From Candidatus Desantisiibacteriota bacterium (GTDB lineage Bacteria; JACRDZ01), in NCBI GenBank assembly GCA_016209155.1, contig JACQWU010000196.1, positions 1-20,841 on the forward strand: 20,841 bases of DNA, in the 5' to 3' direction. The notes under the pieces were generated by a model. It was given only the letters and a program-made list of their open reading frames with translations. It ran no database searches and was not told the origin of the DNA. Shown one piece after another: positions 7,586 through 15,063 of this stretch. The translations under genes and the position numbers were made by a program. Each line of letters starts with the position of its first letter. The stretch's first letter is position 1.

Positions 7586-8761
7586 ATGAAAAAAAAGCTG
7601 TTTATCCTGGCATTGTTTTTTATTTTTTTTAAAATTAATAAACTATATTGCTTAGAAAATGATAAAGTAAAGGTTTTTGAACCTAAAGTTGATAAGATGC
7701 TGGTTACGAGAAGTTCAGTAATAATTGTCGGAGAACGATACGATAAAAATATTAAAATAATAAAAATAAGTATAAACAGTAATGAATATGAAGAGAAGCT
7801 TACAAGCGATGTTTTTCATATACTGGTTAAACTTTTTCCCGGCGAAAATAACATTACTATCTGTTACAGTTCAAAAATATGTTATAATATTGCTATTTAT
7901 TATAAAAAAGAAAGAGATTTTTCTGAAGTCGCAAAACAATTCCCTAAATATATTTTTCATATGGAAAAGACAAAAGAGTTTTGTGAAAAATGCCATATAA
8001 TTGATGCAAATAAAGGCAAAAAAAATGTTTGTTATATATACTGCCACAAAAATATCATAGAAAAAAAAGTTACAAAAGCTCATGGACCGGTAGGAGAAGG
8101 GGCATGTCTTGCATGCCATGATCCTGATGGTGTAAGCTCCGGTTATGCCCCGCTTATATCAGGAGGTAAACTTTGTTATACCTGCCACCAAAGTGTTATA
8201 GAAGGTAAATATCCTCATGCCGCGGCAAAAATGGCGGATTGCATGGGCTGCCATGATCCTCATGGAAGTGAATTCCCTTTTTTTATAAAAGAGAGTGAGA
8301 AAAGTGTTTGTTTTAGATGCCATACTGATATGGGTGAGCGGTCTGTCACCATTTATAATTCAACAAGAACAAAAATTTTGCGTACGGAAGTATATACCGT
8401 AAAATATCAGCATGTGCCTGTAAAAGAAGGAAATTGTTTAAAGTGCCATGATCCGCATGTTTCAGATTTTGGCAGAGCGCATTTGCGAAAAAGAACATCA
8501 GTTTTATGCAAAAGCAGAGAATGTCATCTTCCTATAATCGATAAATTTGATAATCATTTTCATGTTTATGATGTCATTCCGGCATCCGGAGCCCCGGTTA
8601 AATTGCCAAAAGATTTAAGAAAAGATGAATATAACAATGTAGTTTGCTACAGTTGTCATGATCCGCATGGAAGCAACTATAAAGGATTCTTGAAAAAACC
8701 TTACGATCAAATATGTGTATGGTGTCATGATAATATGCCAAAAGTGCAAAAACTATTATGA
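7586..8761 (+). CDS. Exported multiheme cytochrome c, 10 heme motifs, Ig-like N-domain
   Basis: A 391-residue secreted cytochrome, third of the paralog set. It has a signal peptide (about 1-22) and an Ig-like beta domain (about 27-108) carrying two non-heme cysteines (93 and 99). Heme motifs start at residues 133, 149, 174, 197, 219, 242, 284, 308, 354 and 377. Eight are CX2CH; 149 is CX3CH (CYIYCH) and 308 is CX4CH (CKSRECH). The HGPVGEGACLACHDP and CMGCHDPHGS units are of the doubled-CXXCH type, but longer inserts after residues 246 and 314 break the regular spacing. The ribosome site is a modest CGGAG at 7568-7572, 13 bases from the ATG and just after a small GAAAATT/AATTTTC hairpin (7549-7568). 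Role as for its paralogs: an electron-transfer protein outside the inner membrane. Confidence 0.92.
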   Translation: MKKKLFILALFFIFFKINKLYCLENDKVKVFEPKVDKMLVTRSSVIIVGERYDKNIKIIKISINSNEYEEKLTSDVFHILVKLFPGENNITICYSSKICYNIAIYYKKERDFSEVAKQFPKYIFHMEKTKEFCEKCHIIDANKGKKNVCYIYCHKNIIEKKVTKAHGPVGEGACLACHDPDGVSSGYAPLISGGKLCYTCHQSVIEGKYPHAAAKMADCMGCHDPHGSEFPFFIKESEKSVCFRCHTDMGERSVTIYNSTRTKILRTEVYTVKYQHVPVKEGNCLKCHDPHVSDFGRAHLRKRTSVLCKSRECHLPIIDKFDNHFHVYDVIPASGAPVKLPKDLRKDEYNNVVCYSCHDPHGSNYKGFLKKPYDQICVWCHDNMPKVQKLL

Positions 8762-8770
8762 ATTTTCCAT

Positions 8771-8844
8771 GCGAGCAAAGTTAAACAATCTAAAACCTTT
8801 ATTTTGCAAGAGATTGCTTCGTCATTTCACTCCTTGCAATGACA
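8771..8844. repeat. Relic of a dispersed palindromic (MITE/REP-like) repeat
   Basis: The stretch 8810-8844 starts GAGATTGCTTCGTCA and ends CTTGCAATGACA. From memory, this closely matches a non-coding repeat common in many bacterial genomes, whose usual form reads TGTCATTGCGAGG on one end and GAAGCAATCTC on the other. Upstream, TGCGAGCAAAG (8770-8780) and ACAATCT (8785-8791) are degraded pieces of the same end words in inverted orientation. No transposase is encoded here. It occupies most of the 247-base gap 8762-9008 before the promoter. Confidence 0.65.
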
Positions 8845-8878
8845 GATTCCAGTGATAACTGAAAAGTTTCCTTTTTGC

Positions 8879-8907
8879 TTGACATGAAAAATATTGTATG
8901 GTATAAT
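8879..8907 (+). promoter_or_regulatory. Full-consensus sigma70 promoter for the 9009 operon
   Basis: TTGACA (8879-8884), exactly 17 bases, then TATAAT (8902-8907) is a perfect match to the housekeeping consensus. The leader to the ATG at 9009 would be about 95 bases and includes an AAAGGAGG ribosome site. It would drive the membrane protein, the NHL genes and possibly the 14-heme cytochrome. It begins 34 bases after the dispersed repeat. Confidence 0.8.
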
Positions 8908-9008
8908 GTTAATGAATAAAATATCCATAATAGCCTTAATTTTAAAATTGAAATATTTAAATTTAAATTAAATAAAATAAAATTTTCAAAGGAGGTAGGG
9001 AAAATTAT

Positions 9009-9425
9009 ATGAAAGAGCGATTAGAAAAAGGCAGTAAGAAAAAACATCCGGCAATAGCTGCACTGGCATCGGTAATATTACCTGGTGCCGGACAGGCTTA
9101 TAATCGAGAGATGACACGATCCCTGGTTTTAGTTGTCATTGCCATTAGTATGATAGCATGGTTTGTTAAAATGCAAATTAGTTACAATAGAGCATATGAA
9201 TCGATGATGAAATTGGAAGGGGTCAGAGAAATTGCAATGGTGTATGCGCGTGCTCAAGTTCCTTATACTCTTATTCCGCTGGCTCTGTATTTAGGATTGG
9301 TTGTTTTCAGCGCTTATGATGCTTATGTTTTTGCTGCATATATATTAAAAACAGTAATGATAAAACCAAAAGAAGATGAGGATGAAACAAAAAAGAAAGA
9401 AGATGAGGCTAAGAAGAAAAGTTGA
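9009..9425 (+). CDS. Small inner-membrane protein with GAGQxYN motif (TM2/DUF5683-like), unknown function
   Basis: A 138-residue membrane protein. Residues about 14-32 read AALASVILPGAGQAYNRE; this LPG-x-GQ-x-YN motif at the first helix is seen in TM2-type and DUF5683-like small membrane proteins. Two further hydrophobic segments lie at about 38-53 and 88-116. The tail (about 119-138) is a lysine/glutamate-rich run, probably cytoplasmic. The start is set by AAAGGAGGTAGGG before ATG 9009. It opens the operon read from the promoter at 8879 and stops 12 bases before the NHL gene. The function is unknown; its position next to exported propeller and cytochrome genes suggests a membrane-side role in their export or anchoring. 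Confidence 0.75.
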   Translation: MKERLEKGSKKKHPAIAALASVILPGAGQAYNREMTRSLVLVVIAISMIAWFVKMQISYNRAYESMMKLEGVREIAMVYARAQVPYTLIPLALYLGLVVFSAYDAYVFAAYILKTVMIKPKEDEDETKKKEDEAKKKS

Positions 9426-9437
9426 TCTGAGGAATGA

Positions 9438-10460
9438 ATGTATTTAATAAAAAAAATATACAAAGAAAAATATATTAAAAAAAATACCGGATTATTTTTA
9501 ATATATTTTATAACAATATTATTACAATATTTTTTTTCTGTTCAAGTAAAAGCAGAATTTAAAAAAGGGCAGCTTCAGGTCGCAACACGTAAAGTTCAAC
9601 TGCTTACACAGCTTAGAGCTGAACAATGCGGAGCACCAAGAGCTTTTGACAACCCCCGCGGAATTTATGATGACAATGATAATGAGGTTTTATATGTTAT
9701 TGCAAAACCAAGCGGCCCTGTATATAAATTTGATTTACGAAATGATTATAAATTTTTAGAGGAAATAGGAACAGGTACTGCGTTCAGCAATGATTTGATG
9801 GATATTCGTGTTAGTGAGAATGGCGATATTTATGTTGTGGACGCAAGGAAGAATCAGATTTTTATTTTTAATGCGGAAGGTAATCTTAAACAGATAATTA
9901 ACGCAAAAGATAATCGCAAGAAAAAAGAGAAGGAATTAGGAATTGTTTCTATTGATTTTAATAATAAAGGAGATATTTTTTTAAGCGATAGAGGCGGACA
10001 AGGTGTTCAGGTTTTAGACGCAGAAGGTAATTACCTGTATCAAATTGTTAAAGTATCATCAGGAAAAGAAGAATTTGGATTTCCCAGTATTTCACAGCTA
10101 AAGCTAAACAGTAATGATGATATATATGTCCTGGATAATTTGATGTATAAAGTAATTAAATTTACACCAAAAGGGAAGACACTTCTTATTTTTGGAGGAA
10201 GAGGTGATGCTGCAGGTAAATTTATTGATGCCACAGGAATGAATATTGATAATAAAGATAGAATTTATATTGTCGAACAGTTAACCGGAACAATACAAGT
10301 TTTTGATCGTGATGGCAATTTTCTTCACGTTCTTGTCAATGAAAATGAAGGAAGGCTTGTTTTAGATTCTCCTTCGAGAATAGCATTGGATAAGACAGGC
10401 AGAATCTATGTAATGGAACCAATGAGGGATAGACTGACAGTTTTAAAATCTATTGATTAA
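9438..10460 (+). CDS. Exported NHL-repeat (six-bladed beta-propeller-like) protein
   Basis: A 340-residue protein with an unusually long basic N-region, a hydrophobic core (about 18-34) and a likely signal cleavage after VKA near residue 39. From about 60 on it is built of repeated strands with the NHL signature: NGDIYVVDARKNQIFIFNAEG, then KGDIFLSDRGGQGVQVLD, NDDIYVLDN, KDRIYIVEQLTGTIQVFDRDG and TGRIYVMEP, each preceded by a hydrophobic strand. About six blades fit. NHL propellers bind proteins or ligands and are often found next to surface cytochrome genes in metal-reducing bacteria. The CTGAGGA ribosome site supports ATG 9438. A second, damaged copy follows 29 bases later. Binding to the large cytochrome encoded downstream is an inference from position. 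Confidence 0.87.
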   Translation: MYLIKKIYKEKYIKKNTGLFLIYFITILLQYFFSVQVKAEFKKGQLQVATRKVQLLTQLRAEQCGAPRAFDNPRGIYDDNDNEVLYVIAKPSGPVYKFDLRNDYKFLEEIGTGTAFSNDLMDIRVSENGDIYVVDARKNQIFIFNAEGNLKQIINAKDNRKKKEKELGIVSIDFNNKGDIFLSDRGGQGVQVLDAEGNYLYQIVKVSSGKEEFGFPSISQLKLNSNDDIYVLDNLMYKVIKFTPKGKTLLIFGGRGDAAGKFIDATGMNIDNKDRIYIVEQLTGTIQVFDRDGNFLHVLVNENEGRLVLDSPSRIALDKTGRIYVMEPMRDRLTVLKSID

Positions 10461-10489
10461 TATAAAACTTTAAATCGGAGGAAGTTTGT

Positions 10490-11334
10490 ATGGGAAAAAA
10501 TTTCGGAAAAGCGTATCGAAAATGGATAGTATGGGTTCTGGGAATACTGACTATTTCAACAAATATTTTTTTTACAGCTGTTCTTTATGCTGAAGAGCCT
10601 GCTGCACCTGCAATAGGTACTCGAAAAGTAAAATTATTAAAACGGATAAACGGGCAGGATCAAGGTGCTCCGGCAAGTTGTAATAATCCATTTACTGTCT
10701 ATGTTGATAAGGAGAGAAATCTATTGTATATAGTAAGAACAGGTAATGGTCCTGTTGATAGATTTGACATAGTTGACAATTATAAATATGTAGGTACAAT
10801 AGCAGATAGTCCTGATATAAAAATGTCATATGTACTTGATGTCACAACGGACAGGAATGGAAATATTTATGTGCTTGACGCAAGACGGAATAAAATATAT
10901 GTTTTTGATAATCAGGGAGTATTAAAACAAACAATAATTCCAAGAGATAATCGTCCGGATGCCAGTGCTTTGAGTATTGTCGGTATTTCATTCAGCAGTA
11001 AGGGGGATATGTATCTTGCGGATAAAGGCGGTTCAGGTGTTCAGGTGCTTGATTGGGAACAATTTTTGGCGGAAGAGGCGATATAGCCGGAAAATTTATT
11101 GATGCAGTAACTATTGGTATTGACAGTAAAGATCGTGTTTACGTGCTTGAAGCTTCAACAGGTACAGTGCAGGTTTTTGACAAAGACGGCAATTTTCTTC
11201 ATATTTTAACAGATGAAAATGGCGGAAGATTAGTACTTCTTGCTCCTGAGCGAATGGCATTCGATGCAAAGGGAAACATGTATGTTTTAGAAAGATTACA
11301 CAGCAGAGTTTCTGTTTTTCAGTTTATAGATTAA
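10490..11334 (+). pseudogene. Second NHL beta-propeller gene, broken by internal deletion and frameshift
   Basis: A paralog of the gene at 9438 with its own GGAGG ribosome site and signal peptide (cleavage near LYAEEP). It matches the intact copy from TRKVKLL through KGGSGVQVLD. At about 11051-11055 the frame then runs into a stop at 11084-11086. The homologous remainder resumes one base out of frame: TIFGGRGDIAGKFIDA, then DRVYVLE, GTVQVFDKDGNFLHIL, and the end VFQFID at 11334. Set against the intact copy, about 53 residues are missing at the junction, about one propeller blade, so roughly 160 bases were lost. The 3' part has no ribosome site and only a TTG at 11053, so it is unlikely to be made separately. 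The alternative is an assembly or sequencing error over a repeated stretch. Confidence 0.8.
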
Positions 11335-11346
11335 ACTTAGCTATTT

Positions 11347-11395
11347 ATTCAGGTTGACATGCTGAAGATGTAAGGTGACTTTAAAATACCTGAAT
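11347..11395. repeat. Short inverted repeat upstream of the 14-heme cytochrome
   Basis: ATTCAGGT (11347-11354) is the exact reverse complement of ACCTGAAT (11388-11395), separated by 33 bases. The loop is long and no T tract follows, so it is not a good terminator. It may be a regulator site or chance in AT-rich sequence. Confidence 0.35.
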
Positions 11396-11406
11396 AGTTA
11401 CTAACG

Positions 11407-11438
11407 TATATCCGGATAAAGTTATATAACCGGATATA
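11407..11438. promoter_or_regulatory. Inverted repeat in the leader of the 14-heme cytochrome gene
   Basis: TATATCCGG (11407-11415) and CCGGATATA (11430-11438) are exact reverse complements around a 14-base spacer, about 75 bases before the ATG at 11514. No T run follows. It could be an operator or an mRNA hairpin controlling the large cytochrome gene. The GC core within AT-rich surroundings makes chance less likely, but no regulator is known. Confidence 0.45.
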
Positions 11439-11513
11439 TAATTTAAATTGAAAGGGGTGAATAAAACAAAACGAGAAAAATCTTAAATTGTTATTTAAAA
11501 AGGAGGAGTATTT

Positions 11514-14500
11514 ATGAGAAGTAAAATGAGTAGCTATTTGTATGTTTTTTTGTTACTAATAACAGCATTAGTATTGTATCCGATTAGTTTTATAGAAGCA
11601 ACAGGTATTGTTGACTCAGGACACAATATGTTACGTCAGAGCAATTTTACTGATACAGAGAGTGGAAAAGCGGGAGTTTGTTCTTTCTGTCATATACCGC
11701 ATTCTACTGGCGCAGGCATGGTCACAACTTCTCAACCTGACGGAGTTGTGAGAATCGTAACAGGAGCAGTTGGTGTTATATGTAGTAGTTGTCATGGAAG
11801 AACGATCGGTAGAGGATCAGCTCCATATTTTGCCGATGCTAACAATCCATTTATTTTTTCCGGTGCGCAATTTAATCACCCTCTAATGGATAATGATTCA
11901 GATTTTTATGGTACTGATCAATTAGCCGGTTATACTACACTTACCTCAGTAAACACTGGAACAAAATTTGGCGGAACAAAACAGTGGTTATCAGGTTGGC
12001 CTGCAACTGGTAGAGCAAGAAGAGGTCTTCAGAATATGGGTGATACAACTATGATAGAATGTACATCCTGTCATAATGTGCATTCAGTAACCCCCGGACT
12101 CTTGTTTGATCAAGATGGATCAAATAATGCAGGACTATTTAACGGTAAAGGTTCAAGCAGAAAATTCTTGCGCGCATTACCATTTGACACAATGGCTGCA
12201 GTTGGTAATGAACTGGAAAACAGACCGGATCAAAATGATCTACATCCTAAACAGGTGTTTTGCGAATACTGTCATATTGGAAGAGCACGAATGGGTACAG
12301 GTCCATGGAATACAACAACAATTGACGGTAGCCTTTTCTCAACCCATCCAATTGGTATACCTGGTCCTGGCGTAACTGATAATGGCAGAAATAATCGTAA
12401 AATAATTGATGATAATAAAGGTTGGGATAGCAGCTTGGTTATTGATCCTATGTTTAAAACAGGTGATACGACTATGGTTCAAGACGGCGGGAGAACAGGT
12501 CATACAGGGTTCATTAATGCAGGTGCAGGTAACGGTGACAGAACTGGAATGGGTTTTGGAACTACCAGATTAACCGGTGTCATAATATGTCAGTCATGTC
12601 ATCGGCCGCACAGCACAAGGGCTAACGCATTACCGGGCCAAAGTCACGATGGTGCTATTATTTCAGATCCGCAGTTGATGTTTGATTCTATAAGACAGGA
12701 TTTATTAGTTGAAACAAACAGAGCAAGCGATGGTTATAATCGATTGTGCGAAAATTGTCATTCATACAGACCATTTTTAGCAGTTAGAGCAACTAATAAT
12801 CTTACGGGTGATTCTCCAACTATGGTTGGACATCCATTAAAACATCATAAATATGGTGCAGGCAGTTATCCAGCTACTGTAGATTGGGTTATTGCAAGTG
12901 CGAGCGCATCAGCAACATGTCAGGATGATGATGATACAGGCGGAGATTCAATAACTATTCCTACAAACTGGCCAACAGGCGGAACATCAAATTTACAAAA
13001 TCAAGTAGTATGTTTGTCATGTCATGAAGTACATGGTGCAAAACCTCGCACTAAATTATTAAGAGCAGTGCCACTGTGCGTTGAATGTCATGACGGACCA
13101 ATTAAGAAATTGGGAATTACTCATCCTGTTCAGGTTGGACTTGCAAGTCCGGATGGCGGAACATGGCCTGATCAGGCTTCATTCTCTTTGTTTACACCAC
13201 CACAGTATGATACAGGATCAACCTATGATATAATTAGAAGTCCGGAAAAAATGTATCCTACTCTTACTTATGCAGTAAATTCCGGGTATGCTACATTTAA
13301 ATCAATTATGGTTGCTAATAGTGGTCTTGGGAATGGTGGTACTTTTGCAGTCAGAATAGATTGCGGAACATGTCATGATTATATTAACGGAAATATTCAT
13401 TATGATATTGCACGCAGACGTGATCCTCAAGGAGAAGTTAATTCTATATCTTTAGCTCGTTATGATACAGCAACAACTCCTGTATATGCCGCACGCAGAC
13501 ATAGACACAGACCACAACCTAACGCAGGTACAGGAAACATCGAAGATCCAAATGCTAATTCAGAAATATGTGTAGCATGTCATACTCTGGATAACTTTGG
13601 ATACAGGGATGATGAGACAATTGTAAATCGTGAAAATGTTGCTCAAACAGGTAACGAAGGTGAAGATAATGGACAATCAGCAAATCCATCACCCTGGATT
13701 AAGGAATATAGCATTAATCAGACAGGTAAATGGTTAGCTGGTGTTGTGTTTTTTGCTGATGGTAACCCAACAGAACGGGCTACTACCGGTACAACAAACC
13801 TGATGGAACCTGAAGCTAATTCCGGACTTAGCGCAAGACTCGGAACACATGCCGCTGGAGTTCGTGTTACACAGGATGGAAGTCAGGGAACAGGTAAAAA
13901 ATCAAGATTGACATGGGTTTATGTTGGAAGATGGGGTGATACTACAGGAACAGCCAAAGAAGATCCTCTATATGCAGGTTCAGGAACAGGTGATCCATGT
14001 AGAAAAGCCTTCACTGGAAAGTATTCAAAATGGGGACCTGCAATTGATAATCTTGGTCCAGTTAATACTGTAAGAGAAGCAGCAAGAGGCAGTGGTAATG
14101 TTATATGTCAATCATGTCATATTCCTCATTATGCTGCAGCAGGATTAGTTGAGTATAATTCAGGTTCTATTAATAAAGAAGCTTCACCTCATAGTGCATT
14201 ATTATATGCAACTCAGGCAGAATCTTTCTTATGCCGAAACTGTCATGATCAGGGCGGCGGAGTTGTTCATCCGTTTAATCAGCCTACACAAGCTAAATAT
14301 ATCGGGAATAGAGATTTAGTTGATGATGGACATCTTGACTGGTATAATAGTACAGCTTATGTTGGCGGTGCACGCGGTATGCGTCGTTCTGATAAAGAGC
14401 ATATAATGGAATTAACAAGAGAAGGTGAAACACGCCGAGTATCTGATAGTACAGCTCCATTTTATTTACGCGGCGGTACTTTACCTGCTGAATGGGGAAC

Positions 14501-14861
14501 TACATATTTGGATGCAGGCGGTTATAGATGGGGAGTTAATATGGCTCATGGACCTGCAAAACCAGCAAATTATCCTCGGTCAGGCGGCAGCTTGAATAAT
14601 GGAGTTGGTGTAGCTTTACCGGGATCAGCCGTTGATACAACTTTTGCCGGTGGTTTTAGTGTAATGGTTTGTGATTCCTGCCATGCTCCGCATGCAGCCG
14701 GTACAACTATGGGTACATATATTCTTGAAGGTCAGGATTCAACTGTTCCAAAAATTGGATCTTCTAACAAAGCTGATTATCCATTTGATCATGGTAATGG
14801 TAAAGCACAGCCTTCAAGACCAAATGATGCTCCAACTTGTATCTTATGTCATATTCAATAG
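11514..14861 (+). CDS. Giant exported multiheme cytochrome c, 14 heme motifs in seven pairs
   Basis: A 1115-residue secreted protein with a signal peptide (about 1-30) and 14 CX2CH motifs. Cysteines start at residues 56, 90, 183, 250, 359, 412, 500, 522, 617, 686, 865, 907, 1053 and 1109; two others (469, 829) are not in heme motifs. The motifs fall into seven pairs. The first member usually reads CxxCH then a dipeptide and His (IPHS, NVHS, RPHS, EVHG, IPHY, APHA); the second is a plain CxxCH. One pair (500/522) has the same 22-23 residue spacing as the compact cytochromes; the others are stretched by inserts rich in Gly, Thr, Asn and Asp. The last motif is only two residues from the C-terminus. 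AAAGGAGGAG precedes the ATG. Density is about one heme per 80 residues, which suggests a large surface-exposed electron-transfer protein. No close named relative was recognised. Confidence 0.93.
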   Translation: MRSKMSSYLYVFLLLITALVLYPISFIEATGIVDSGHNMLRQSNFTDTESGKAGVCSFCHIPHSTGAGMVTTSQPDGVVRIVTGAVGVICSSCHGRTIGRGSAPYFADANNPFIFSGAQFNHPLMDNDSDFYGTDQLAGYTTLTSVNTGTKFGGTKQWLSGWPATGRARRGLQNMGDTTMIECTSCHNVHSVTPGLLFDQDGSNNAGLFNGKGSSRKFLRALPFDTMAAVGNELENRPDQNDLHPKQVFCEYCHIGRARMGTGPWNTTTIDGSLFSTHPIGIPGPGVTDNGRNNRKIIDDNKGWDSSLVIDPMFKTGDTTMVQDGGRTGHTGFINAGAGNGDRTGMGFGTTRLTGVIICQSCHRPHSTRANALPGQSHDGAIISDPQLMFDSIRQDLLVETNRASDGYNRLCENCHSYRPFLAVRATNNLTGDSPTMVGHPLKHHKYGAGSYPATVDWVIASASASATCQDDDDTGGDSITIPTNWPTGGTSNLQNQVVCLSCHEVHGAKPRTKLLRAVPLCVECHDGPIKKLGITHPVQVGLASPDGGTWPDQASFSLFTPPQYDTGSTYDIIRSPEKMYPTLTYAVNSGYATFKSIMVANSGLGNGGTFAVRIDCGTCHDYINGNIHYDIARRRDPQGEVNSISLARYDTATTPVYAARRHRHRPQPNAGTGNIEDPNANSEICVACHTLDNFGYRDDETIVNRENVAQTGNEGEDNGQSANPSPWIKEYSINQTGKWLAGVVFFADGNPTERATTGTTNLMEPEANSGLSARLGTHAAGVRVTQDGSQGTGKKSRLTWVYVGRWGDTTGTAKEDPLYAGSGTGDPCRKAFTGKYSKWGPAIDNLGPVNTVREAARGSGNVICQSCHIPHYAAAGLVEYNSGSINKEASPHSALLYATQAESFLCRNCHDQGGGVVHPFNQPTQAKYIGNRDLVDDGHLDWYNSTAYVGGARGMRRSDKEHIMELTREGETRRVSDSTAPFYLRGGTLPAEWGTTYLDAGGYRWGVNMAHGPAKPANYPRSGGSLNNGVGVALPGSAVDTTFAGGFSVMVCDSCHAPHAAGTTMGTYILEGQDSTVPKIGSSNKADYPFDHGNGKAQPSRPNDAPTCILCHIQ

Positions 14862-14905
14862 TTAAGTGAATTAGTTGTAATTGTTAGTATTGATTTGTAG
14901 TTATA

Positions 14906-14941
14906 AAGGGTCAGGGACTTTAGTTAATGTCCCTGACCCTT
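14906..14941 (+). terminator. Long hairpin after the 14-heme cytochrome gene, probable terminator
   Basis: AAGGGTCAGGGAC (14906-14918) pairs perfectly over 13 bases with GTCCCTGACCCTT (14929-14941) around a 10-base loop. It begins 45 bases after the stop codon, and CTTT and an A run follow. The T tract is short, so termination may be partial. The GGGTCAGGGAC word is also typical of dispersed palindromes, so it may be both. Confidence 0.7.
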
Positions 14942-15063
14942 CTTTAAAAAAATAATTCATTATAGATTATTCAAATGGTTTTGCGGTTGATTTATTTAAA
15001 CTAAAAGGAGTTTTTCAGGGAAAGATATACCTTTATAATTTAAAGGTGAAAGGAGAAATTACA

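Noticed and set aside
7652-7654. Possible lipoprotein cysteine (residue 22) in the 10-heme cytochrome
   Set aside because: The residues before it (KLYC) do not form an acceptable lipobox, so an ordinary signal peptide is more likely.
11053-11334. Separate small NHL gene starting at TTG 11053
   Set aside because: There is no ribosome site, it begins in the middle of a propeller blade, and it continues the upstream paralog out of frame; treated as the 3' part of one broken gene.
11354-11387. TTGACA-like -35 before the 14-heme gene
   Set aside because: The nearest -10-like word (TAAAAT, 11382-11387) is 22 bases away, too far for a standard promoter.
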